Shown here one piece after another: positions 33,980 to 41,712 of a stretch of DNA of 57,850 nucleotides. Location: positions 5,998 to 63,847 of the forward strand of contig DJOW01000027.1 in assembly GCA_002437305.1 (NCBI GenBank), written 5' to 3'. The translations under genes were made by a program, and so were the position numbers. Source of the DNA: Bacteroidales bacterium UBA6428 (GTDB lineage: Bacteria > Bacteroidota > Bacteroidia > Bacteroidales > UBA932). The stretch's first letter is position 1, and every line of letters starts with the position of its first letter. The notes under the pieces were generated by a model that ran no database searches, was not told where the DNA came from, and worked only from the letters and a program-made list of their open reading frames with translations.

Positions 33980-34008
33980 CGAAATTACAAAATAATTAAG
34001 TAAATTTG
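33980..34008. promoter_or_regulatory. Back-to-back -7 elements of divergent genes
   Basis: On the plus strand TAAATTTG lies at 34001-34008, ending 6 bases before the ATG at 34015. On the minus strand TAATTTCG (33987 to 33980; one mismatch) ends 7 bases before the GSCFA start at 33972. If both are real, both mRNAs have leaders of only a few bases. Neither has a clear -33 element. Confidence 0.45.
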
Positions 34009-34014
34009 TGGAAT

Positions 34015-35262
34015 ATGAGGAAACACATGATTATAACCGCATTTTTGCTGTCGGCCGCATGCGCCTGCATGGCACAGCGGAAAGTGGCGTTGACTTACGG
34101 AGCTGATTTCCAGTATTATTTTGATAATAAGGAATATGACCATGGCGGAAATCTGTTCGAAAGCTCAGGGACGATCCATGCCGCGCGCCTGACCCCTGCG
34201 ATAGGTGTCGCCGTGGGCGATGGAAAGGCGGCGCATAGTCTGTCGCTCGGACTGGACGTTATGAAGAATATGGGGGAGTCCCCGACGTCCGCCGCGGACG
34301 AGGACCTTCTAAACGAGGACCTTATAAGGGAGATGATTTTCTGGTACGGCCTTGAGACACGGCGCAGGGGAGGAAAATTCTCTCTGCATGCGGGAATATT
34401 CCCCCGCCGCCTCTCTGTCTTCGGAGGGCAATATCCATTTTGGGAATATTCCTCCTGCGACAACATCCCCACCTTGTTTATCTCCGAGGCGAACAGATTC
34501 TACGACAACAACATCGAAGGACTCCTCCTAAAGTACAGAACCCGCCGGGGCTACTGCGAGGCCGGGCTGGACTGGATGGGCATGATAGGGCACCTTCGCA
34601 GGGAGCGTTTCCAGATATTCACGTACGGTGATTTCGGCATCGGCGGTGACTTTTTTCATCTTGGATGGACCGGCACGATGTACCATTTCGCCAACAATCT
34701 TGAGTACAAAGGCGTTGTGGACAATGTCCTGGTCTCTCCGTTTGTGATGCTGAATTCGGGTAACGGGGATTTTCATTGGAGCGCCAAACTTGGCTATGTT
34801 CAAGGAATTCATCAGGACAGAATCCGCGAGACGGGTTTGGATCTGTCTTACGGTGGCCAGCTCACTCTGAATCTGTCCTGCTGGAAATTCGGCCTGTTGA
34901 ATGACACTTACTACGGTACGGGGCAGATGCCATACTTTGATTGGCTTGACGCCGGAGGAAATGTGTACGGAAAGGATCTGTACCCGGGCAGCCCGTTCTA
35001 CAGGATTCAAACCGGCGGTGAGGACTGGAGGCACTCAGGGTACTACAACAGGGCCGAGGTTTACTGGCAGCCTGACATCGCGGATTTTGTAAGCCTCCGT
35101 CTCTCGGCGGTGTTTCATTTCGCCGGAGCCGGTTTCCAAGGCGGCCAGCAGAAATTGAGCGTGGTGTTTGACCTTGAGAGGGCATTGAGAGCAAAGGACT
35201 CACGAAGAAGGGGGGCCTCCTCGGATTCAAGAAGGAGAAGGAGTTTTGAAATCTATCTGTAA
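34015..35262 (+). CDS. Predicted outer-membrane beta-barrel protein
   Basis: A 415-residue protein with a signal peptide (MRKHMIITAFLLSAACACMAQ). Alternating strands rich in Tyr, Trp and Gly run through the rest (LTYGADFQYYFDN, IFWYGLETRRRGGKFSLHAGIF, FFHLGWTGTMYHFANNLEYKG, FHWSAKLGYVQGI, VSLRLSAVFHF), as in an outer-membrane barrel. The C-terminal tail is unusually arginine-rich (DSRRRGASSDSRRRRSF), ending in EIYL. I start it at the ATG at 34015; a TTG nine bases earlier lies inside the -7 element. I do not recognise the family. It is followed after 4 bases by the nucleotidase gene, so a role in uptake near that enzyme is possible. Confidence 0.65.
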   Translation: MRKHMIITAFLLSAACACMAQRKVALTYGADFQYYFDNKEYDHGGNLFESSGTIHAARLTPAIGVAVGDGKAAHSLSLGLDVMKNMGESPTSAADEDLLNEDLIREMIFWYGLETRRRGGKFSLHAGIFPRRLSVFGGQYPFWEYSSCDNIPTLFISEANRFYDNNIEGLLLKYRTRRGYCEAGLDWMGMIGHLRRERFQIFTYGDFGIGGDFFHLGWTGTMYHFANNLEYKGVVDNVLVSPFVMLNSGNGDFHWSAKLGYVQGIHQDRIRETGLDLSYGGQLTLNLSCWKFGLLNDTYYGTGQMPYFDWLDAGGNVYGKDLYPGSPFYRIQTGGEDWRHSGYYNRAEVYWQPDIADFVSLRLSAVFHFAGAGFQGGQQKLSVVFDLERALRAKDSRRRGASSDSRRRRSFEIYL

Positions 35263-35266
35263 AACG

Positions 35267-37054
35267 ATGAATAAGATGCGAGGAATATTCTTACAGGCGA
35301 TCACCGTTGCGGCCGGCTTTATGCTGGCGGCGTGCTCTTCCGGTCCAAGGGACGGAGACCATGTGGTCCAGCTTCTGACCACCAATGACGTACACGGCTG
35401 CTATTTTGACTCCACCTATGTGGGTGGGGGAGTGAAGAGCTCTCTTTTTGCCGTAAAGTCTGTTGTGGACAGCGTCCGTGACGCTGACGGAGCGGACAAT
35501 GTCCTTTTGGTTGACGCGGGGGACATCCTTCAGGGAGACAATGCCGCCTACTACTTCAACTATGTGGACACACTTTCTCCTCATCTCTACCCGCGCGTCG
35601 CCTCCTACATGGGCTATGACGCCGTCACTGTGGGGAACCACGACATAGAGACCGGGCACAAGGTCTATGACAGGGTGGCTCGGGATCTGGACTCTTACGG
35701 GATTCCGTTCCTTGCCGGGAACGCCGTCCGCACGGACAACGGAAAGCCGTATTTTCCTGTTTACAAGATGTTTAAAAGGGCCGGGCTGAAGATAGCCGTT
35801 CTCGGATTTACGAACGCCAACATGAAGAACTGGCTGTCGGAGAAACTTTGGAGCGGAATGACGTTCGAGAGTCTTGTGCCTCTGGTTCAGGAGGATGTGG
35901 ACATGGTGAGAGCCAAGGAAAAACCTGACGTGGTGATTGTGTCCGTGCATTCAGGGACAGGCTCCGGCGACGGCTCCATGCTGGAAAGTCAGGGCATGGA
36001 CCTGTACAAGAGTCTTCGTGGAGTGGATTTCCTGGTCTGCTCGCACGACCACAGGCCGTTTGTGGCCTGCTGCGACAGCATCGGACTCATCAACTCCGGA
36101 AGCCGCTGCCGCTTTGTCGGGCACGGAACCCTGCGCGTTACCGTGGAAGGCGGCAAGGTGGTCAGGCGGGCCTATGACACGGAACTGATACCGGTGGACC
36201 CTCACAAGATAGACCCTGGGATGGAGGCCAGGTTCCATGACGACTACAAGGCCGTACAGGCCTTCACGACACAGAAGGTAGGGGAGTTGAAGGTTGACAT
36301 GCGCACCCGGGACGCCTATGGGGGAATGTGCGACTATGTCAATCTGGTCCACACGCTTTGCCTCGGCTGCGCCCCGGCCCGGGTCTCTCTCGCGGCTCCG
36401 CTGACCTATGACGGATTCATCAAGGCCGGGACTCTGATCTACAAGGATTTGTTCACAATCTATCCGTTCGAGAACCAGCTTTATGTCATCACGATGACCG
36501 GTCGGGAACTCAAGGACTACCTTGAGGCGTCCTACAATCGCTGGATCGTCACGGCGACCAAGCCGACAGACCACGTCCTGAACATCGTGCGGAAGGATGA
36601 CCCTCGCACCGGCCGGAAGGGCTGGTCTTTCGTCGAAAGGACCTACAACTTCGACTCCGCCGCCGGAATCAACTACACGGTTGACGTCACCAAGCCTTCC
36701 GGCTCCAGGGTCGTTATCACCTCTATGGCTGACGGCACACCTTTCGACTTCGGAAAGACCTACAATGTCGCCATGACTTCCTACCGTGCCAGCGGTGGCG
36801 GCGGACTTCTTGCCGAGGTAGGCATCGACACGGACAGAATCACCGAAAGGACCGTTGAGTATTACCCTGAGATCCGCGAGATTCTCTATGAATATCTCAA
36901 AAAGAATCACGTGATCGATCCTGCCGTCATCGGTGACCCTGCTGTCATTGGTCATTGGTCTTTCGTTCCGGAGAACATCACCGGCCCTGCCATCGAACGG
37001 GACATTGACTTGATATTCAAAAAAAACACTAAAATATTCAAAAAAGATGATTAA
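35267..37054 (+). CDS. 5'-nucleotidase / UshA-type metallophosphatase lipoprotein
   Basis: A roughly 595-residue lipoprotein (lipobox MLAAC, then SSGPRDGD). The N-terminal metallophosphatase domain carries the dimetal-site motifs TTNDVHG, DAGDILQGDN, TVGNHDIETG, VSVHSGTG and SHDHRPF. The C-terminal 5'-nucleotidase domain has DYVNLVHT, KDLFTIYPFENQLYVITMTGRELKDYLE and YNVAMTSYRASGGGG, which forms the substrate-binding side. Members hydrolyse nucleotides, 2',3'-cyclic nucleotides or UDP-sugars outside the cytoplasm. I start at the ATG at 35267; the TTG at 35246 overlaps the previous gene. It overlaps the rhamnosidase gene by 8 bases. Confidence 0.92.
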   Translation: MNKMRGIFLQAITVAAGFMLAACSSGPRDGDHVVQLLTTNDVHGCYFDSTYVGGGVKSSLFAVKSVVDSVRDADGADNVLLVDAGDILQGDNAAYYFNYVDTLSPHLYPRVASYMGYDAVTVGNHDIETGHKVYDRVARDLDSYGIPFLAGNAVRTDNGKPYFPVYKMFKRAGLKIAVLGFTNANMKNWLSEKLWSGMTFESLVPLVQEDVDMVRAKEKPDVVIVSVHSGTGSGDGSMLESQGMDLYKSLRGVDFLVCSHDHRPFVACCDSIGLINSGSRCRFVGHGTLRVTVEGGKVVRRAYDTELIPVDPHKIDPGMEARFHDDYKAVQAFTTQKVGELKVDMRTRDAYGGMCDYVNLVHTLCLGCAPARVSLAAPLTYDGFIKAGTLIYKDLFTIYPFENQLYVITMTGRELKDYLEASYNRWIVTATKPTDHVLNIVRKDDPRTGRKGWSFVERTYNFDSAAGINYTVDVTKPSGSRVVITSMADGTPFDFGKTYNVAMTSYRASGGGGLLAEVGIDTDRITERTVEYYPEIREILYEYLKKNHVIDPAVIGDPAVIGHWSFVPENITGPAIERDIDLIFKKNTKIFKKDD

Positions 37055-39362
37055 ACGAATTTTATCTGTGTTCGCGGTGCTGGCCGCCTCTGTGACCCTT
37101 CAAGCCTCGGAGTATGACGGCAAATGGATAGGCTGCGACTACAAGGGGGATGTACTGAAGGGAAACACAGTGCTTCCCGCACGTTACCTTCGCAAAGAGG
37201 TCACCCTTGACGGAAAGGTGAAGGAGGCGACCCTTCGGATCAGTGGCCTGGGATTGTACGACACTTGGATCAACGGGGAATACATCACCCGTGACCAGGA
37301 ACTTTCTCCTACTGTGTCCGAGTACAAGACGAGAGTGTATTTCAATGAGTTTGATGTCAGAAAAGCTCTGAAGAAAGGTAAGAACGCTCTTGCGGTGAGC
37401 CTTGGTTGCGGACGTTTCACTTCGATGCGCGAGCCGGGAATGAAGGGGTTCGGGGTACCGAGACTTTGGTACCGGTTGGACATCGCCTACACTGATGGAC
37501 GCACGGAGACGGTTGTCAGTGACGAGAGCTGGAAGATCACCTGCGAGGGCCCGATCCGCGCCAACAACGAGTTTGACGGAGAGACCTATGACGCACGCAA
37601 GGAACTTGGCGGCTGGACAAAGGTCGGCTATGACGACTCGTCTTGGGCCAAGGCTTCATTGATGGAGGCCCCGGGTGGCAAGCTGGTTCTCCAGCCGAAC
37701 CCGAACATCGCGGTCCAGGACATCGTGAAACCGGTCTCCATCACCAAGACCGGCCACGGCTACATCCTGGACATGGGGCAGAACATGGTGGGCCGTCTCC
37801 AGATCAAGGCCAAAGGACTCCGGAGAGGTGACACCCTGACGATGAAATTCGCCGAGATCCTCAACGCCGATGGCACCCTCTACCTTGCCAACCTTCGTTC
37901 CGCCAAGGTTCTGGACACCTACGTAGCCAAAGACAGCAAGCCGATCGTCTGGCATCCGGAATATGTCTACCACGGTTTCCGTTTCGTTGAGGTAAAGGGT
38001 CTGAAGAAAACTCCCAAGCTCAGTGATTTCGAGGGACAGGTGATGTACGACAAGATGGCGGTGACAGGACGTTTCGAGACCTCTGACCCTGTGATCAACC
38101 AAATCTACCACAATGCATTCTGGGGCATAAGGGGAAACTACCGCGGAATGCCTACCGACTGTCCTCAGAGGGATGAGAGGCTGGGGTGGCTCGGCGACCG
38201 CACTATGGGATGCTATGGAGAGTCCTACATCTTCAACAACCACGCCCTTTATTCCAAGTGGCTTACAGACATCCACGACGGGCAGAACGAGGCGGGCAGC
38301 ATACCTGACGTCTGCCCTCGCTACTGGACCCTTTACCAAGACAATTTCACATGGCCGGGCGCCTTCTTCACCGGCGCGGACATGCTTTACCGCCGGTTCG
38401 GTGACGACAGGTCCATCAAGGACCACTACGGCGCGATGAAGAAGTGGCTTGAATATATGAGGTCCAAGTACCTCAAGGACGGCGTCATGATCAAGGACAC
38501 CTACGGGGACTGGTGCATGCCGCCGGAGTCTCTGGAATTGATCCATTCCAACGACCCGGCGAGAAAGACAGCCGCTCCTCTGATCTCCACTCCGTTCTAC
38601 TACTTCCTTCTTCACAAGATGATGGAGTTCGCTCCTATCGCCGGCCATCCGGAGGACGCGAAAATATTCAATGAATATGCCGACGCTGCCCGCGATGCTT
38701 TCAACGCCAAGTATTTCGATGCGAAGGAAGGTTTCTACGGCAACAACACCGTGACCGCCAACCTCCTTCCGCTCTATTTCGGGATGGTCCCGTCAGGCCG
38801 TGAGGGGGATGTGTTCGATCACATAGTCCGCAAGACAGAGGTTGACTGCGACGGACACGTCAGCTGCGGAGTCGTCGGGATGATGGTCCTGATGCGCACT
38901 CTGACCGAGTTCGGCAGACCGGACCTTGCCTTGAAGATCGCCACCAACGAGACCTACCCAAGCTGGGGCTACATGGCGAAGAACGGCGCGACCACGATCT
39001 GGGAGCTCTGGAACGGCAACACCGCCGACCCGGCGATGAACTCCGGCAACCACGTGATGCTCCTTGGCGACCTTGTGACCTGGTACTATGAATATCTTGG
39101 CGGCATCCGTCCCGCAGAGCCCGGCTACAAGTCAATCGAGCTCAAGCCGTACCCGATCGAAGGCCTTGACTGGGTGAACTGCTCGTACGATTCTCCTTAC
39201 GGCAAGATCGTCAGCAACTGGAAGCGCGACGGCTCCAGGTTCGAGTGGACCGTCGAGATTCCGGCCGGCACCACCGCCACCGCCCTCATCCCGGGTCCCG
39301 ACAGCTCCCGCGAGACCAAGACCCTCGCCCCAGGCAAGCACCGTTTCGTGACTGAGCTGTAA
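37047..39362 (+). CDS. Alpha-L-rhamnosidase, GH78
   Basis: A 771-residue secreted enzyme (signal peptide MIKRILSVFAVLAASVTLQAS) that removes terminal alpha-L-rhamnose from glycans or plant glycosides. An N-terminal beta domain carries ATLRISGLGLYDTWINGE and VSLGCGRF; a concanavalin-like domain has YILDMGQNMVGRLQIKAKG and HPEYVYHGFRFVEVKG. The (alpha/alpha)6 catalytic domain has the GH78 signature TDCPQRDERLGWLGDR, which contains the acidic residues expected at the active site, plus GDWCMPPESL and GATTIWELWNG. A C-terminal beta domain closes the protein. It overlaps the nucleotidase gene and is the last gene before a repeat-rich non-coding stretch. Confidence 0.95.
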   Translation: MIKRILSVFAVLAASVTLQASEYDGKWIGCDYKGDVLKGNTVLPARYLRKEVTLDGKVKEATLRISGLGLYDTWINGEYITRDQELSPTVSEYKTRVYFNEFDVRKALKKGKNALAVSLGCGRFTSMREPGMKGFGVPRLWYRLDIAYTDGRTETVVSDESWKITCEGPIRANNEFDGETYDARKELGGWTKVGYDDSSWAKASLMEAPGGKLVLQPNPNIAVQDIVKPVSITKTGHGYILDMGQNMVGRLQIKAKGLRRGDTLTMKFAEILNADGTLYLANLRSAKVLDTYVAKDSKPIVWHPEYVYHGFRFVEVKGLKKTPKLSDFEGQVMYDKMAVTGRFETSDPVINQIYHNAFWGIRGNYRGMPTDCPQRDERLGWLGDRTMGCYGESYIFNNHALYSKWLTDIHDGQNEAGSIPDVCPRYWTLYQDNFTWPGAFFTGADMLYRRFGDDRSIKDHYGAMKKWLEYMRSKYLKDGVMIKDTYGDWCMPPESLELIHSNDPARKTAAPLISTPFYYFLLHKMMEFAPIAGHPEDAKIFNEYADAARDAFNAKYFDAKEGFYGNNTVTANLLPLYFGMVPSGREGDVFDHIVRKTEVDCDGHVSCGVVGMMVLMRTLTEFGRPDLALKIATNETYPSWGYMAKNGATTIWELWNGNTADPAMNSGNHVMLLGDLVTWYYEYLGGIRPAEPGYKSIELKPYPIEGLDWVNCSYDSPYGKIVSNWKRDGSRFEWTVEIPAGTTATALIPGPDSSRETKTLAPGKHRFVTEL

Positions 39363-39430
39363 TACCTTCGGCCTCAGGGCTAACCTCTTCCGCTCGCTGA
39401 GCCAGCATCTTCCGGTCGCAGAGCCTGCAT

Positions 39431-39453
39431 GGCACTGAGTTTGTCGAAGAGCC
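39431..39453. repeat. REP-like palindrome (CTGAG...TCGAAG type)
   Basis: GGC-A-CTGAGTTTGTCGAAG-A-GCC, with outer GGC/GCC arms and the core CTGAGTTTGTCGAAG. This closely resembles the CTGAGCTTGTCGAAG repeats that recur between genes in many bacterial phyla. A degenerate partner (CCTTCGGCCTCAGGGC) may lie just upstream, near 39364-39379. It is intergenic, 70 bases after the rhamnosidase gene. Confidence 0.6.
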
Positions 39454-39480
39454 GAAGCGACAGTAAATCGTGTCTGACGT

Positions 39481-39548
39481 CAGTGGAAAAAAGGCAAATG
39501 GCAAATTTTGCACGGAGGATCAAAATTTGCCATTTGATTTTTCCACTG
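39481..39548. repeat. Long hairpin repeat 1
   Basis: A 68-base inverted repeat. The inner arms CAAATGGCAAATTTTG (39495-39510) and CAAAATTTGCCATTTG (39521-39536) pair perfectly over 16 bp around a 10-base loop. The outer arms CAGTGGAAAAA (39481-39491) and TTTTTCCACTG (39538-39548) add 11 bp. Too long and symmetrical for an ordinary terminator; it shares its core with hairpin 2. Confidence 0.85.
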
Positions 39549-39574
39549 TCGTTCGTTATGTTTCACTGGCGATT

Positions 39575-39635
39575 GCGAAAAAATAAAATTCCAAATTTTG
39601 GTAACGTGCAAAATTTGGAATTTTATTTTTTTCGC
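39575..39635. repeat. Long hairpin repeat 2
   Basis: A 61-base inverted repeat. TAAAATTCCAAATTTTG (39584-39600) pairs perfectly with CAAAATTTGGAATTTTA (39609-39625) over 17 bp around an 8-base loop; GCG plus A6 outside pairs with T7 plus CGC. Its 3' half contains, in inverted form, the CAAATTTTGCACG of hairpin 1. It lies 46 bases before the cobW stop and could also end that minus-strand transcript. Confidence 0.85.
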
Positions 39636-39680
39636 GTTCGCCCTAAAGCGATTTTGTTCAGATATTCGATGAACGGGAGA

Positions 39681-41024
39681 CTATTCCACAAGGCATGAAT
39701 CCATCAGATCGGCAATCTGTTTGCGGTCAAGGTTCTGGCCGATGAAGACGATCTTGATCATGCGGTCGCCATAGACCGGATCCCAGTCCTTGCGGAGGTT
39801 CTTGTCCCTGCGCATCATCTCCTGAAGCTGATCCTCAGGCATGGTCGCGAACCAAAGGCCCGCGTCCTTGATGGATTTCTGCACCCCTGACTGCTCGAAG
39901 AGGTAGCACTTGTCCTTTTCGTCAGCAAAGTAGCACAGCCCCTTGGCCCGGATGATATTCTTTGGCCATTTCTTTGAGACAAGCCAGTCGAACTTGTTGA
40001 TGTCCAACGGCTGACGGCGATAGTAGACGAAAGTCCCGATGTTATATTCCTCGACCTCACCGCCCTCGTGGTCGTGATGATGGTGATGTTCGTGTCCTTC
40101 GTGATGGTCATGGTCGCCGTGATGGTCATGGCCGTGTCCTTCGTGATGGTCGTACCCGTCTTCCTCGTGATGATCGTGGTTGTACCCGTCATGGTTGTCA
40201 TGTTCCTCCTCGTCATGACCGTGTCTCTCATTGTCATGCTCGTCATCATGCTCCGGTTCGTTGCCTTCACCTTCGATGGCGTTGATCCATGCAGCGGAAG
40301 TGGCTGTCTTGTCGAAATCGAACATCTTGGTGTTCAGGAGTTTGTCAAGATCGATGTTGCCATAGTCGCACTCGAATATAGTCACCTTTGGGTTAAGGGC
40401 CTTCACTATGCTCCGTACCCTGCCGAGCTCCTCAGGCTTCACCTCGGAGGCCTTGTTCAGAAGCACGATGTTGCAGAACTCGATTTGCTGGATCACAAGG
40501 TTCTCAAGGTCGTCCTCCTCCAGATTGTCTTTCTTCAGGGCATCTCCGCAGGCGAACTCGCTCTGCATCCTCAGCGCGTCCACAACGGTAACGATGCAGT
40601 CGAGTTTAGGAACATTCGATTGGGCATATTCAGGAACAAGCTTCGGAAAAGAGCAGATGGTCTGCGCGATCGGAGCCGGCTCGCATATTCCGCTGGCCTC
40701 GATGACGATGTAGTCGAAGCGGTTGGTGCGGCAAAGGTCGTTCAGCTGGGCCACCAAGTCCATTTTAAGGGTGCAGCAGATGCAGCCGTTTTGGAGAGGG
40801 ACAAGGCTGTCATCGGTTGTGCCGACAACGCCGCCTTTTTGGATAAGGTCAGCGTCGATGTTCACCTCGCCGATGTCGTTGACTATGACCGCGAACTTGA
40901 TGCCCTTCTTGTTGGAGAGTATTCTGTTGACCAGAGTTGTCTTGCCGCTTCCGAGGTATCCCGTCAGGAGCAGCACCGGTATTTCCCTGTTTTCCACTTT
41001 TATTGTCATTGCTTTTATTGTCAT
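39681..41024 (-). CDS. CobW/COG0523 G3E GTPase, histidine-rich metallochaperone
   Basis: A 447-residue (or 442 from the second ATG at 41009) metal-handling GTPase of the COG0523/ZNG1 class. Walker A is TGYLGSGKTTLVNRIL; the family metal motif is GCICCTLK (CxCC); the base-recognition motif is LLNKAS. Between the GTPase and the C-terminal CobW_C domain (YNIGTFVYYRRQPLD ... CYLFEQSGVQKSI) sits a run of about 75 residues dominated by His, Asp and Glu (His-His-Glu-Gly-His repeats), a probable zinc reservoir. Such proteins are often induced in zinc starvation. The gene stands alone with a strong promoter and a leader of only a few bases. Confidence 0.93.
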   Translation of the reverse strand: MTIKAMTIKVENREIPVLLLTGYLGSGKTTLVNRILSNKKGIKFAVIVNDIGEVNIDADLIQKGGVVGTTDDSLVPLQNGCICCTLKMDLVAQLNDLCRTNRFDYIVIEASGICEPAPIAQTICSFPKLVPEYAQSNVPKLDCIVTVVDALRMQSEFACGDALKKDNLEEDDLENLVIQQIEFCNIVLLNKASEVKPEELGRVRSIVKALNPKVTIFECDYGNIDLDKLLNTKMFDFDKTATSAAWINAIEGEGNEPEHDDEHDNERHGHDEEEHDNHDGYNHDHHEEDGYDHHEGHGHDHHGDHDHHEGHEHHHHHDHEGGEVEEYNIGTFVYYRRQPLDINKFDWLVSKKWPKNIIRAKGLCYFADEKDKCYLFEQSGVQKSIKDAGLWFATMPEDQLQEMMRRDKNLRKDWDPVYGDRMIKIVFIGQNLDRKQIADLMDSCLVE

Positions 41025-41031
41025 GTCGCCG

Positions 41032-41063
41032 CAAAATTATAATATTTACTTTAGTTTAACAAA
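41032..41063 (-). promoter_or_regulatory. Promoter of the CobW-family gene
   Basis: TTTG (41063-41060), 20 bases, then TAATTTTG (41039-41032) on the minus strand, matching both elements exactly. The predicted start is near 41028, 4 bases before the ATG at 41024 or 19 before the ATG at 41009. I see no clear Zur-type palindrome in it. Confidence 0.7.
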
Positions 41064-41378
41064 TCGGATGGGATTGATGAGGCAGGTGAGGCTGGCGGAA
41101 CTGGTGAGAGCCAGGTGACTCCGTGCGTGAGGGAGCTGTTTCGGCGCACGTGGCTGGCATGCCGTGCCGTTGGGTGCGTGGAGAAGGAGCGTTGACTCAC
41201 GGTCGAGCCTTGGGGGAACGTTCCGTGAGTGGAGAGGCGGTTTTGGCTCACGGGTGGAGAAGGGCATTGGAGAGGGCATTGCCGGGGGCTTTGAGTGGAG
41301 GTGCCGTGCGTCGGGATGCTGCCATGAGCACAATAAGGAGTATTCCTTGGAACTTAGTAGGTGATGTTAGTTGAAGTC
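41064..41378. repeat. GC-rich non-coding spacer with alternating CGTGAG repeats
   Basis: About 315 bases between divergent cobW and the zapA operon with no convincing gene. CGTGAG occurs in alternating orientation at 41126, 41196, 41224 and 41247, giving overlapping 7-bp inverted repeats: CTCACGG 41196-41202 with CCGTGAG 41223-41229, and the latter with CTCACGG 41247-41253. A direct repeat GGAGAAGGGCATT / GGAGAGGGCATT lies at 41256-41280. It could be a degenerate repeat array or a structured RNA. Confidence 0.5.
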
Positions 41379-41410
41379 CTTGTGCAAATGAAGATATTTT
41401 ATTAAATTTG
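41379..41410 (+). promoter_or_regulatory. Promoter of the coiled-coil-zapA operon
   Basis: CTTG (41379-41382), 20 bases, then TAAATTTG (41403-41410). The predicted start is near 41414, giving a leader of about 27 bases to the ATG at 41441. Confidence 0.65.
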
Positions 41411-41440
41411 CGCTCGGACAGGAAACATAAGCCTTGGAGA

Positions 41441-41710
41441 ATGCTTGAAGGTATAAAGACAGACATCGAGAAGTTGATCGCGCTGTATGAGGCGGAAAGG
41501 TCGGAGCGTGTTAGGCTTCTGGCTGAGCTTCAGCGGAGCAAGGCTGACAATGAATCCTGCAGGAAACGGATTGAGGATTTGGAACAACAAGTGAATAACC
41601 TCCATCTGTCGGAAGCTTTCGGCATGGCTGGCGACGGCTACGCGGCGAAGGAAAAGATAGATAAGCTTATCAGGGAGATTGACAAGTGCATTTCCTTGCT
41701 TGAGAATTAG
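41441..41710 (+). CDS. Small coiled-coil protein upstream of zapA
   Basis: An 89-residue protein that is almost wholly helical and charged: IEKLIALYEAERSERVRLLAEL, then SCRKRIEDLEQQVNNLHL, with heptad spacing of Leu/Ile, and a C-terminal helix KEKIDKLIREIDKCISLLEN. I start it at the ATG at 41441; an earlier TTG (41408) lies inside the promoter. It ends 2 bases before zapA, so the two are translated from one message. Position and shape suggest a partner of ZapA at the division ring, comparable in kind to ZapB, but I see no sequence proof of that. Confidence 0.75.
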   Translation: MLEGIKTDIEKLIALYEAERSERVRLLAELQRSKADNESCRKRIEDLEQQVNNLHLSEAFGMAGDGYAAKEKIDKLIREIDKCISLLEN

Positions 41711-41712
41711 GA

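Noticed and set aside
40060..40260. CRISPR-like array from short repeats in the cobW gene
   Set aside because: The repeats are His/Asp codon runs in frame, with no regular unit-spacer structure.
41046..41374. Short reading frames in the cobW-coiled-coil spacer
   Set aside because: Overlapping frames on both strands with repetitive composition, no start signal and no recognised domain.
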